The notes beneath the pieces are model-generated. The model had not been told where the DNA came from. It did not search any database and saw only the letters and a list, made by a program, of their open reading frames with translations. The position numbers and the translations under genes were made by a program. Positions 26,601 to 34,585 of a stretch of 64,000 bases of DNA are shown here, in pieces (positions within the stretch are counted from its first letter, which is position 1; every line of letters starts with the position of its first letter). Source of the DNA: Pseudomonas yangonensis (GTDB taxonomy: Bacteria > Pseudomonadota > Gammaproteobacteria > Pseudomonadales > Pseudomonadaceae); NCBI RefSeq assembly GCF_009932725.1, contig NZ_BLJU01000004.1:1-64000 (forward strand), in the 5' to 3' direction.

Positions 26601-27386
26601 CTACGCGGCTTTCGGCGGAAATTTCGGTGCATGCAGGCCCATCTGCATGGCCTGGTGCACCAGCGCCATGATGTCTTCGTGAGCCAGCTCGAACAGGCGC
26701 TTGAGCTCGGGCAGGACGAAATACACCGGCTGCAGGATATCGATGCGATACGGCGTGCGCATTGCCTCCAGTGCGTCGAAGGCCTGGTGTTCGGGCACGT
26801 CGGACAGGGCGTAGAGGGTTTCCTTCGGCGAGGAGAGGATGCCGCCGCCATAGATGCGCCGGCCAGCCGGGGTGTCGAGCAGGCCGAATTCGATGGTCAG
26901 CCAGTACAGCCGCGCCAGGTACACGCGCTGCTCTTTCGTGGCCTTGAGGCCGAGCTTGCCGTAGGTGTGAGTGAATTCGGCGAACCAGGGGTTGGTCAGT
27001 AGCGGGCAGTGGCCGAATATCTCGTGGAAGATGTCCGGTTCCTGCAGGTAGTCCAGCTCCTCGGGCGTGCGGATGAAGGTGGCGACAGGAAACTGCTTGC
27101 TGGCCAGCAGCTCGAAGAAGGTCTGGAAGGGAATCAGCGCCGGTACCCGCGCCACGCGCCAGCCAGTTGTGGATTCGAGCACACGATTGATCTCGCCGAG
27201 CTGCGGAATGCGCTCTATCGGCAGGCCGAGCTGTTCGATACCGTCCAGGTATTCCTGGCAGGCGCGGTTTTCGATCACCTCCAGCTGGCGGGTGATCAGG
27301 GTATTCCACACCTGATGCTCGCTTTCCGGGTAATGGATAAAGCCACTCTCGTCCGGTTCCCGGGCCACGTACTGCGTACTCTTCAT
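26601..27386 (-). CDS. phhA: Phenylalanine 4-monooxygenase
   Basis: Pterin- and Fe(II)-dependent hydroxylase converting phenylalanine to tyrosine, 261 aa, the bacterial catalytic-domain-only form. Iron ligands are visible: the two His in [11 protein letters not shown] and the Glu in [25 protein letters not shown] and [14 protein letters not shown] are also conserved. ATG 27386 is preceded by the strong ribosome site AGGAGGCAGCG. It is the first gene of phhABC and divergent from phhR, with a PhhR/TyrR-type box between them. I did not find a convincing -24/-12 promoter. Confidence 0.96.
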   Translation of the reverse strand: MKSTQYVAREPDESGFIHYPESEHQVWNTLITRQLEVIENRACQEYLDGIEQLGLPIERIPQLGEINRVLESTTGWRVARVPALIPFQTFFELLASKQFPVATFIRTPEELDYLQEPDIFHEIFGHCPLLTNPWFAEFTHTYGKLGLKATKEQRVYLARLYWLTIEFGLLDTPAGRRIYGGGILSSPKETLYALSDVPEHQAFDALEAMRTPYRIDILQPVYFVLPELKRLFELAHEDIMALVHQAMQMGLHAPKFPPKAA

Positions 27387-27498
27387 CGCTGCCTCCTTCT
27401 TAGGGGCTGTTGTTCTTATCTTGACCCGAGCATGCCGCTGATCGCTCGGGTTGAAACGATGGCCAGAAGCAGCGCAGCCCAGGATCGCCCTAGGGAAA

Positions 27499-27516
27499 TG
27501 TAAAGTTTTGATTACG
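27499..27516. promoter_or_regulatory. PhhR (TyrR-type) box
   Basis: TGTAAAGTTTTGATTACG matches TGTAAA-N6-TTTACA in the left arm perfectly and in 4 of 6 bases of the right arm. It lies about 113 bp upstream of phhA and 125 bp from phhR, a typical enhancer distance. Confidence 0.6.
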
Positions 27517-27640
27517 ATGTTGCCGATATGGCGATCTGTCGGCTTGCTGCTGTGCTTGGCTGTCACATATTCTTGACGAAAATTATGCCGCCACCTCCGA
27601 TTTCAGTGACTCGGCGGCCATAACAACAAGAGCCTGAGCC

Positions 27641-29194
27641 ATGCGTATCAAGGTCCACTGCCAGAACCGTGTCGGCATTCTGCGTGACATCCTCAACCTG
27701 CTGGTCGACTACGGCATCAACGTCGCCCGTGGCGAAGTCGGGGGCGAGCAGGGCAATGCCATCTACCTGCACTGCCCGAATCTGATCAATCTGCAGTTCC
27801 AGTCGCTGAGGCCGAAGTTTGAAGCAATTCCCGGCGTATTCGGCGTCAAGCGTGTGGGGCTGATGCCCAGCGAGCGGCGCCATCTGGAGCTCAATGCGCT
27901 GCTCGGTGCGCTGGACTTTCCGGTGCTCTCGATCGACATGGCCGGCAGCATCGTCGCCGCCAACCGCAGCGCGGCGCAGCTGCTCGGCGTGCGCGTGGAC
28001 GAAGTGCCGGGCATGGCCCTGTCGCGCTACGCCGAGGACTTCGATTTGCCCGAGCTGGTGCGCGCCAACAAGACGCGGATCAACGGCTTGCGGGTGAAGA
28101 TCAAGGGCGACGTGTTTCTTGCCGATATCGCGCCGCTGCAGAACGAACACGACGACAGCGAGGCGCTGGCCGGCGCCGTGCTGACCCTGCACCGCGCAGA
28201 CCGTGTCGGTGAGCGTATCTACCATGTGCGCAAGCAGGAGCTGCGCGGCTTCGACTCGATCTTCCAGAGCTCGAAGGTGATGGCGGCTGTGGTCAAGGAA
28301 GCGCGACGCATGGCGCCGTTGGACGCGCCGCTGCTGATCGAGGGCGAAACCGGTACCGGCAAGGAGTTGCTGGCGCGCGCCTGCCACCTGGCCAGCCCCC
28401 GTGGGCAGTCACCCTTCATGGCGCTCAACTGCGCCGGGCTGCCCGAGTCCATGGCCGAGACCGAGCTGTTCGGCTACGGCCCCGGCGCCTTCGAGGGCGC
28501 GCGTCCGGAAGGCAAGCTCGGCCTGCTGGAACTGACTGCAGGCGGCACGCTGTTTCTCGATGGCGTCGGCGAGATGAGCCCGCGCCTGCAGGCCAAGCTG
28601 CTGCGCTTTCTGCAGGATGGCTGCTTCCGCCGTGTCGGTAGCGACGAGGAGGTGTACCTCGATGTGCGGGTGATCTGCGCCACCCAGGTCGATCTTTCCG
28701 AGCTCTGCGCGCGTGGCGAGTTTCGCCAGGATCTCTATCACCGCCTCAACGTGCTCAGCCTGCATATTCCGCCCCTGCGCGAATGCCTCGACGGGCTGGA
28801 GCCGCTGGTCGAGCACTTTCTCGATTCGGCCAGTCGGCAGATCGGTTGTGCGCTGCCGAAGCTGGCGCCACAGGCCTTCGAGCGCATGGCCCATTACCAC
28901 TGGCCGGGCAACGTGCGGCAGCTGGAGAACGTGCTGTTTCAGGCGGTTTCGCTATGCGACGGCGGCACGGTGAAGGCCGAGCATATCCGCCTGCCGGATT
29001 ACGGCGCGCCGCAGCCGCTCGGTGAGTTTTCGGTCGACGGCAGCCTCGACGATATTCTCGGGCGCTTCGAGAAGGCGGTGCTGGAGCGCTTGTTCCGCGA
29101 TCACCCGAGCAGCCGCCAGTTGGGCAAGCGTCTCGGTGTTTCCCATACCACCATCGCCAACAAGCTTCGGCAGCACGGGCTGGGCAAGGACTAG
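27641..29194 (+). CDS. phhR: TyrR-family transcriptional activator PhhR
   Basis: Aromatic-amino-acid-responsive regulator of 517 aa. An N-terminal ACT domain (RIKVHCQNRVGILRDILNLL) is followed by a PAS domain starting around residue 80 (LNALLGALDFPVLSIDMAGS), then an AAA+ domain with Walker A GETGTGKELLA and Walker B GGTLFLDGVGE. A C-terminal HTH contains SSRQLGKRLGVSHTTIANKL. The GAFTGA loop is altered to GPGAFEGA, as in TyrR-type proteins with weakened or no sigma-54 coupling. It is divergent from phhABC and its expected activator. Confidence 0.94.
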   Translation: MRIKVHCQNRVGILRDILNLLVDYGINVARGEVGGEQGNAIYLHCPNLINLQFQSLRPKFEAIPGVFGVKRVGLMPSERRHLELNALLGALDFPVLSIDMAGSIVAANRSAAQLLGVRVDEVPGMALSRYAEDFDLPELVRANKTRINGLRVKIKGDVFLADIAPLQNEHDDSEALAGAVLTLHRADRVGERIYHVRKQELRGFDSIFQSSKVMAAVVKEARRMAPLDAPLLIEGETGTGKELLARACHLASPRGQSPFMALNCAGLPESMAETELFGYGPGAFEGARPEGKLGLLELTAGGTLFLDGVGEMSPRLQAKLLRFLQDGCFRRVGSDEEVYLDVRVICATQVDLSELCARGEFRQDLYHRLNVLSLHIPPLRECLDGLEPLVEHFLDSASRQIGCALPKLAPQAFERMAHYHWPGNVRQLENVLFQAVSLCDGGTVKAEHIRLPDYGAPQPLGEFSVDGSLDDILGRFEKAVLERLFRDHPSSRQLGKRLGVSHTTIANKLRQHGLGKD

Positions 29195-29202
29195 GAAGAT
29201 GA

Positions 29203-29228
29203 GGCGAGCCCGATGATCCGGGCTCGCC
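29203..29228. terminator. Hairpin between convergent phhR and lipoprotein gene
   Basis: GGCGAGCCCG (29203-29212) pairs perfectly with CGGGCTCGCC (29219-29228). There is no T tract on either side, so its terminator function is uncertain, but it lies exactly between two convergent stop codons. Confidence 0.55.
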
Positions 29229-29237
29229 CAAGGCGTT

Positions 29238-29903
29238 TCAGCGAGCGCTGACGGGCCGTGCGCGTGGGCCGGGCAGAATGCCGTTGACCGGATTGCTGTT
29301 CAGCAGGCGGGCGCTGGTAATGCCGGCGATCTCATGGCCGCGATCGTTCAGGGTGTTCATCACCTGATTGACCAGGGCGGTAATCAGGATGCCGGCAAGG
29401 CCGCCGCCGTTGTTCTGCTGCTGCTGCTCGGCACTGCTGGCCCGCGCAACGCCTTTCCACAGTTCCTTGCCAGTACGCAGGTCGACCAGAGTGGCGCTGG
29501 CGGCCACCACGACCTCGCTGCTGATCACCTTGTAACTGCTGCCGTACTCGGTCACGTCGATGTACAGCACCGTGTCGGCGCCGAAAATCTCGTAGAGCTT
29601 GTTCGGCGGGACTTCACGGATTTCTTCCGCGTTGAGCAGGCCGTTCTGCTTGAACGTCTCGTTGACCACCGCCACCGGCAGCACGTAGTAGCCGGCTTCG
29701 CTCAGGGGCGCGGTGATATGCGAATAAACACTGAAGGTCGCCTTGATGTCCGGCGACTTGTTGACTGGCGGCAGCACCAGAATTGAAGCCGGGCTGCTTT
29801 CCTTGAAGGCGCTGTAGTCATAAGGCTGCTGAGTCGCGCAGCCCGTCACCAGGGCGAGTACGGCGAGTGCCGCGAATGTTCTGATCGAGTTCATTAGAGG
29901 CAT
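29238..29903 (-). CDS. DUF799 (GNA1162-family) lipoprotein
   Basis: Probable outer-membrane lipoprotein of about 221 aa. It has an N-terminal signal with lipobox LVTGC at about residue 22, then the DUF799 body (ILVLPPVNKSPDIKATFSVY, VLPVAVVNETFKQNG, DTVLYIDVTEYGSSY). It is the last gene of a three-lipoprotein operon and lies 5 nt after the preceding stop. ATG 29903 is chosen for its GAAGTGA ribosome site; ATG 29894 is an alternative start. Its fold resembles the CsgG/TolB-like nucleotide-binding-like region of surface-assembly lipoproteins, and its function is unknown. Confidence 0.85.
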   Translation of the reverse strand: MPLMNSIRTFAALAVLALVTGCATQQPYDYSAFKESSPASILVLPPVNKSPDIKATFSVYSHITAPLSEAGYYVLPVAVVNETFKQNGLLNAEEIREVPPNKLYEIFGADTVLYIDVTEYGSSYKVISSEVVVAASATLVDLRTGKELWKGVARASSAEQQQQNNGGGLAGILITALVNQVMNTLNDRGHEIAGITSARLLNSNPVNGILPGPRARPVSAR

Positions 29904-29908
29904 TTCGG

Positions 29909-30256
29909 TCACTTCGCTACATTGCGCATCAGAAAGTCCATGTACTGAGCGGACTCGGGGAACAGAGCTTTTTCGGTTTCGAATTGCTGGCGCACCTGAT
30001 CGGGTTTGCCGATCTCCGCGTACAGCATCCCGAGGTGGGCATGGAAGCCCGGCGGCAGGGTGCGATCGGCTGCGCGGGCTTTCTGCGCGCTGGCCTCCAG
30101 CGCGGCGATCTGTTCTTCGGTGCCGGTAGTGTTTTCGAAACGCTGGTAGACCTGCTGCTGATAGCCATCCCAGTAGTAGAGGGATTTGGGTTGCTGTGCG
30201 CAGCCCGCCAGCAGGGCGGTGGCCAGCAAGGTGGTGAGCAGAAGTGGGGATTTCAT
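29909..30256 (-). CDS. DUF4810 lipoprotein
   Basis: Small lipoprotein of 115 aa with signal peptide and lipobox LLAGC at about residue 18. The mature part starts AQQPKSLYYWDGYQQQVYQ, the DUF4810 signature, and has TPR-like helices. It is the middle gene of the CsgG-DUF4810-DUF799 operon. ATG 30256 follows a GAGGAG ribosome site located at the end of the upstream gene. Function unknown; an accessory role to the CsgG-like partner is inferred from conserved neighbourhood. Confidence 0.85.
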   Translation of the reverse strand: MKSPLLLTTLLATALLAGCAQQPKSLYYWDGYQQQVYQRFENTTGTEEQIAALEASAQKARAADRTLPPGFHAHLGMLYAEIGKPDQVRQQFETEKALFPESAQYMDFLMRNVAK

Positions 30257-30270
30257 CGTGCGCTCCTCGC

Positions 30271-30939
30271 TCACTTGACCGGGCGCCAGGCGCCGCTGTC
30301 CATGCCATTGACCAGGGTGTTCACCGCCTCGCGAATCGCCAGGTCGAGGACCTTGCCGTTCAGCGTGGAGTCGTAGCTGGCGGTGCCGCCGAAGCCGATG
30401 ATCTCGCGGTTCGACAGGGCGTATTCGCCGGCGCCCTGGCTGGAATACACCACTTCAGAAGTGGCGACGTCGACGATGTTGAGGTTCACCTTGGCGTAGG
30501 CGATCTGCTGTTTGCCACGGCCGAGGATGCCGAACAGTTGATGGTCGCCGACTTCCTTGCGGCCGAACTCGGTCACGTCACCAGTGACCACGTAGTTGGC
30601 GCCCTTGATCTGCTGAGCCTGCTTGGAGAAGCCCGACTCCTGCTGCAGCTCGCTGAGGTTGTCGCGGTCCAGCACGTTGAAGCGGTTCGACTGCTGCAGG
30701 TGGGTGATCAGGATGGTCTTGGCCTGCCCGCCAAGGCGGTCGACGCTGTCGCTGAAAATCCCGCGCAGGTAGCTGGAGCGGTTGTCGAACTTGCCTACGG
30801 CGATAGGGCTGCGCGCGCCGCTGTAGTGGCTGGTGGCAGTGTTGACCTTGGCGACTTCGAGGGTACGCGAGCTTTCGGTGGCGCAGCCGGCGAGCAGCAC
30901 GAGCATGCCGGCGAGGCTGGCGGTGAGGATCTCGTTCAT
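30271..30939 (-). CDS. CsgG-like lipoprotein
   Basis: Lipoprotein of 222 aa with signal peptide and lipobox LLAGC near residue 18. The following CsgG-type domain is seen in PIAVGKFDNRSSYLRGIF, RFNVLDRDNLSELQQE and NYVVTGDVTEFGRKEVG. CsgG proper forms the curli secretion pore, but no csgA/B/E/F genes are present here. With the DUF4810 and DUF799 proteins it forms a conserved trio of unknown function in Gram-negative bacteria. It is first in the operon. Confidence 0.87.
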   Translation of the reverse strand: MNEILTASLAGMLVLLAGCATESSRTLEVAKVNTATSHYSGARSPIAVGKFDNRSSYLRGIFSDSVDRLGGQAKTILITHLQQSNRFNVLDRDNLSELQQESGFSKQAQQIKGANYVVTGDVTEFGRKEVGDHQLFGILGRGKQQIAYAKVNLNIVDVATSEVVYSSQGAGEYALSNREIIGFGGTASYDSTLNGKVLDLAIREAVNTLVNGMDSGAWRPVK

Positions 30940-31280
30940 ACGGATCTCGTTTGAAAATGGGCAGGGCGAGCCTGTAACGGGCAGAAGACCGCCGGACACT
31001 TCCACGAGATGGGACGCTAAGGACGTTGTTGCGCGTACTGGGCGAAGCGCTTGATGAGTCGATCCATGACGCCAACCCGGGAGACGGGTGCGGGGTGCTT
31101 CCTGCGCTGGCGATTCTAAAATCCGACGAGGCATTTTGCCAGCCATGCCTGTCATTGATGTGACGGCTTTGGCGCGCTAGCGCATTACTGCCCGTCCTGT
31201 AGCTCAACCAAGCCGGGCAGCGCGGGCTGGAATAATCACTTCAGCCGGAGTAGGGGCGTTTGTAGAAGAAAATTCGTCGG
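30940..31280. other. Gene-free region upstream of the lipoprotein operon
   Basis: This 341-bp stretch should contain the minus-strand promoter of the lipoprotein operon and the end of the deaminase transcript. I see no coding sequence or named repeat in it. An IR, TGGCGCGCTAGCGC, lies near 31170. Confidence 0.5.
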
Positions 31281-31841
31281 TCAGGGTTGCCGCTGACCGC
31301 GCCAGGCCTGGATGACGCGCTGGCGCAAGGTTTGGCGGTCCTGTAGGCGGCCGATGGCTTGTTCGGCCAGGTCGAGCCAGTAGGGATCGACCTCGGCCTC
31401 AACCACCGAAAGGCCTGAGGCGAGATTGGCCCAGGCCGCTGGCAAGCGTCCGTGGCGCAGTGCGAAGCCGCCTTCGCGGTCGCGTGCCAGATAGCGCACA
31501 CGGGTTATGCCGGCCAGCAGGATACGGCCGTAGCACATCAGGCAGGGTTCGAGGCTGACGTAGAGAGTCAGCCTGCGCCGGTCGACCTGCGCATGCTCCG
31601 TTTCGAGCTGATCGAGCACCTGCATCTCGGCGTGAGCGGCGCTGGCGTAGGCCGAGGCGAACACCTGATTGCGACCGCTGCAAAGCAGTTCGCCTGCCTC
31701 GTCCACCAGCACGGCGCCGACTGCGTAACAGCCTTCCTCAATGGCCAGCAGGGCCTGTTCGCAACACAGCCTGGCCCAGGTGTCATCGGCATGGGTGCTG
31801 GCGGGCGCTTGCTGCAGAAGGGCGAGATGCTCGGGGTTCAT
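31281..31841 (-). CDS. Nucleoside/nucleotide deaminase-like protein (CDA superfamily)
   Basis: Zinc-dependent cytidine-deaminase-fold protein of 186 aa. Catalytic motifs are HAEM (His ligand and Glu) and EPCLMCYGR (PCxxC cysteines), with VGAVLVDEAGELL upstream. This is the layout of tRNA-adenosine, guanine and related purine deaminases, but the sequence is divergent and the substrate cannot be named. ATG 31841 is preferred because it precedes the conserved region closely; an upstream in-frame ATG at 31886 adds a proline/arginine-rich leader. It is not in an evident operon. Confidence 0.82.
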   Translation of the reverse strand: MNPEHLALLQQAPASTHADDTWARLCCEQALLAIEEGCYAVGAVLVDEAGELLCSGRNQVFASAYASAAHAEMQVLDQLETEHAQVDRRRLTLYVSLEPCLMCYGRILLAGITRVRYLARDREGGFALRHGRLPAAWANLASGLSVVEAEVDPYWLDLAEQAIGRLQDRQTLRQRVIQAWRGQRQP

Positions 31842-31959
31842 GGCGTTTCCAGACCGGCGAGGTGTCGGCGGAGTATGGCCTGCCATTTGGCCGGTGCCCT
31901 ACGACCTTGGTGCAATAGGCAGGGTGGGAAGGCACGGCGACACTGGGCGCGTCCCGATC

Positions 31960-32050
31960 ATCCTGCGTGATATGGGTGCAAGCGTTTCCGCATTTCTCTC
32001 GAGGAATGCCTTGAATGGGCGGGCGACCAATTTGGTCGCCCTTTTTTTTT
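31960..32050 (+). ncRNA. Candidate plus-strand small RNA with intrinsic terminator
   Basis: A textbook terminator lies at 32021-32050: GGGCGACC-AATTT-GGTCGCCC followed by nine T. It points along the plus strand, but both neighbouring genes (deaminase and HMG-CoA-lyase-like) are on the minus strand, so it must end a separate short transcript. TGATAT near 31968 could be a -10 element; the 5' end is uncertain. No open reading frame with a ribosome site fits. Confidence 0.5.
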
Positions 32051-32069
32051 GCTCAACCTGACGACGAAT

Positions 32070-33005
32070 TCAGAGCCCGGCTTCCTGCACCCACTTCGGT
32101 TTCGGATAGCGGCGATCCGCTTTGCCCGCTTTGAGGATGGCGCCTGGCACATCGTGGCCGATCAGCTCGGGCAGGGTGGCGGCGGCTTCGAGCAGGGCAT
32201 CGAGATTCATGCCGGTCTCCAGGCCCATGCGCTGGAACATGTGCACCAGGTCCTCGGTGCAGATATTGCCGCTGGCACCCGGTGCGTAGGGGCAGCCGCC
32301 GAGACCGCCGAGGGAGGCGTCGAAGCGGTCGATGCCGGCGTTCAGCGCCGCCAGGGCATTGGCCAGGCCCATGCCACGGGTGTTGTGGAAATGCGCGGTG
32401 AACACTGCTTCAGGCCAGCGCTGCAAAGCCTCGCGGCAGATGCGCTCGACCTGCGCCGGATCCGCCATGCCGGTGGTGTCGCACAGGGTCACGCCCTGCA
32501 CGCCGAGCTCCAGCAGACGCTCGGTCAGTTCATACACGCGGGCCTCGGGTACTTCACCCTCGAAAGGGCAGCCGAAGGTGGTCGACAGCGAGGCGTTGAC
32601 GAAGACGCCGCTGCCGCGTGTGACCTCGATGATTTCGCGAAACTGCGCCAGGGACTGCTCGGGCGTCATGCGCAGGTTGGCCAGGCCATGGGTGTCGCTG
32701 GCTGACATCACCAGGTTGATCTCGTCCACTTCGCACGACAGCGCGCGCTCGCAGCCCTTCACATTGGGCACCAGCACGGTGTACTCGACGCCCACCACGC
32801 GCTGGATGCCGCGCATCACCTCTTCGGCATCGCGCAGGTTGGGAATGGCTTTGGGCGAGGTGAAGGAGGTGACTTCGATTTTGGCCAGGCCGGTGTGGGA
32901 AAGGCGGTCGATCAGGGCGATCTTGTCTTCGGTGGGCACGAAGGTGGCTTCGATCTGGAAGCCGTCGCGGGTGGCGACGTCCTGGATGTAAAGGCGTTTG
33001 CTCAT
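32070..33005 (-). CDS. Hydroxymethylglutaryl-CoA lyase-like protein
   Basis: DRE-TIM metallolyase of 311 aa. Key residues are DVATRDGFQ (catalytic Arg-Asp), HFHNTRGMGLAN (two metal-ligand His) and the active-site loop GLGGCPYAPGASGN with its Cys. All are as in HMG-CoA lyase, which splits HMG-CoA into acetyl-CoA and acetoacetate. Because the neighbouring gene is a class III CoA-transferase rather than leucine-degradation genes, the true substrate may be HMG or another branched hydroxyacyl-CoA supplied by that transferase. It is about 210 bp downstream of the transferase gene, same strand, with a REP element between. Confidence 0.88.
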   Translation of the reverse strand: MSKRLYIQDVATRDGFQIEATFVPTEDKIALIDRLSHTGLAKIEVTSFTSPKAIPNLRDAEEVMRGIQRVVGVEYTVLVPNVKGCERALSCEVDEINLVMSASDTHGLANLRMTPEQSLAQFREIIEVTRGSGVFVNASLSTTFGCPFEGEVPEARVYELTERLLELGVQGVTLCDTTGMADPAQVERICREALQRWPEAVFTAHFHNTRGMGLANALAALNAGIDRFDASLGGLGGCPYAPGASGNICTEDLVHMFQRMGLETGMNLDALLEAAATLPELIGHDVPGAILKAGKADRRYPKPKWVQEAGL

Positions 33006-33136
33006 GGTAAACCCTCAAGATGAGCGGCAAGCGACGTAGGATGCGCTGTGCGCACCCGCTTTTATGGGGTGGGTGGTGGACAAGCTTCGCGTTGGCTACG
33101 CGCCCCGGTCCACTCTACGGGTACTCAGCAGCCCTT

Positions 33137-33194
33137 GTAGCCCGGATGCCATCCGGGAAATGCGTCGGCAATCCCCGGATTTCATCCGGGCTAC
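33137..33194. repeat. REP-like inverted repeat between lyase and CoA-transferase genes
   Basis: GTAGCCCGGATGCCATCCGGG (33137-33157) is mirrored by CCCCGGATTTCATCCGGGCTAC (to 33194). A 'gtaggatgcgctgtgcgcacc' element lies just before it near 33035. Confidence 0.85.
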
Positions 33195-33215
33195 GGGCTA
33201 TCCATTCCGCGTGGC

Positions 33216-34418
33216 TCAGATGACGCCGCGCTCGCGCAGGCCGGCGACCTGTTCCGCGCTCAGGCCAAGCCCGGCGAGGATATCGTCGTTGTGCTCGCCC
33301 AGTTGCGGGCCGCCGCTGCCGATGCGGCCCGGTGTGCGGCTGAGTTTGGGCAGCACGCCCGGCACCTTGAGCGGGCCGACGCTGGTCTGTACCTGCTCGA
33401 TCATCTGCCGCGCGAGGTAGTGCGGGTCCTGCACGATATCGGCGGCGGTATAGGGGTAGCCGGCCGGTACGCGTGCGTCCTTGAGCGCTTCGATCACTTC
33501 GTCACGGCCACGCTGGGCGGTCCATTCGGCGATGGCGCCGTCGATCAGTTCGGCATGCTGGCTACGGCCATCGTTCTGCGCCAGACGTGGGTCGTTGCCC
33601 AGGTCATCACGGCCGATCAGGCTCATCAGGCGCTTGTAGATGCTGTCGCCGTTGCCAGCGATCAGCACGTAGCTGCCATCCTTGCAGGGATAGGAGTTGG
33701 ACGGGGTGATGCCGGGCAGGGCGCTGCCGGCCGGCTCGCGGATATAGCCGAAGGCGTCGTATTCGGGGATCAGGCTTTCCATCATGGCGAATACCGACTC
33801 GTACAGCGCCACGTCGATTTCCTGGCCTTCACCGCTGCGCGCCCGCTCCTGCAGGGCCAGCAGCACGCCGATCACGCCGTACAGCGACGACAACGAGTCG
33901 CCGATGCTGATCCCGACACGCACCGGCGCCTGGCCGGGGTAGCCGGAGAGGTGGCGCAGGCCGCCCATGGCTTCGCCGATCACGCCGAAACCGGGCAGGT
34001 CGCGGTAGGGGCCGGTCTGCCCGTAGCCGGAGATGCGCAGCATGATCAGCCGCGGGTTGATCGCCTTCAGCGCCTCGTAGCCCAGGCCCCAGCCTTCCAG
34101 CGTGCCGGGGCGGAAGTTTTCCACCAGCACATCGGCTTCACTGACCAGTTGGCGGACGATGTCCTGGGCTTCGGCCTGTTTCAGGTCGAGGGTCAGCGAG
34201 CGTTTGTTGCGCGACTGCACATGCCACCAGAGCGAGGTGCCGTCCTTGATCTTGCGCCACTTGCGCAGCGGGTCGCCGACGCCCGGCGGCTCGATCTTGA
34301 TCACGTCGGCGCCGAATTCGCCGAGCAGCTTGCTGGCGAAGGGGCCGGCGATGAGCTGGCCCATCTCGATCACCTTGAGCCCCTGCAGGGCCATGTTGCT
34401 GGTGTTGCTCTGAGTCAT
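33216..34418 (-). CDS. CaiB/BaiF-type (class III) CoA-transferase
   Basis: CoA-transferase of 400 aa. N-terminal LKVIEMGQLIAGPFASKLLGEFGADVIKIE is the family signature; the catalytic Asp is expected in the segment around SLTLDLK. Also visible are ENFRPGTLEGWGLGYEAL and DSLSSLYGVIGVLLAL. It likely activates a carboxylic acid with CoA for the lyase encoded downstream. It is divergent from the LysR-type regulator at 34586, which probably controls it. ATG 34418. Confidence 0.9.
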   Translation of the reverse strand: MTQSNTSNMALQGLKVIEMGQLIAGPFASKLLGEFGADVIKIEPPGVGDPLRKWRKIKDGTSLWWHVQSRNKRSLTLDLKQAEAQDIVRQLVSEADVLVENFRPGTLEGWGLGYEALKAINPRLIMLRISGYGQTGPYRDLPGFGVIGEAMGGLRHLSGYPGQAPVRVGISIGDSLSSLYGVIGVLLALQERARSGEGQEIDVALYESVFAMMESLIPEYDAFGYIREPAGSALPGITPSNSYPCKDGSYVLIAGNGDSIYKRLMSLIGRDDLGNDPRLAQNDGRSQHAELIDGAIAEWTAQRGRDEVIEALKDARVPAGYPYTAADIVQDPHYLARQMIEQVQTSVGPLKVPGVLPKLSRTPGRIGSGGPQLGEHNDDILAGLGLSAEQVAGLRERGVI

Positions 34419-34585
34419 GGCTGCACCCGATTTGCCTGTGCGTTTCTCGTGGTGCGCAGAATGGCGCAGCGGCGCGGTGCCGACAATTGCTCAATGGCCA
34501 AGCTAGGCTTCGCGTATCGCGAAGTGGCATGCTGTAAATCAGCCTTCTGGCAGCCTCGCTTCGCCAGGCACGAAATGGAGAACCC

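Noticed and set aside
26036..26851. Longer phhB reading frame beginning upstream of the REP element
   Set aside because: The extra N-terminus would be translated from REP and CT-rich repeat sequence. The conserved protein starts at ATG 26389.
27387..27498. Sigma-54 promoter for phhA (CTGGGCTGCGCTGCTT on the minus strand)
   Set aside because: The GG and GC elements have the wrong spacing by two bases, and I found no better candidate.
31195..31215. tRNA-like motif TGTAGCTCAACCAAGCCGGG
   Set aside because: No acceptor stem, anticodon arm or T-loop could be matched around it.
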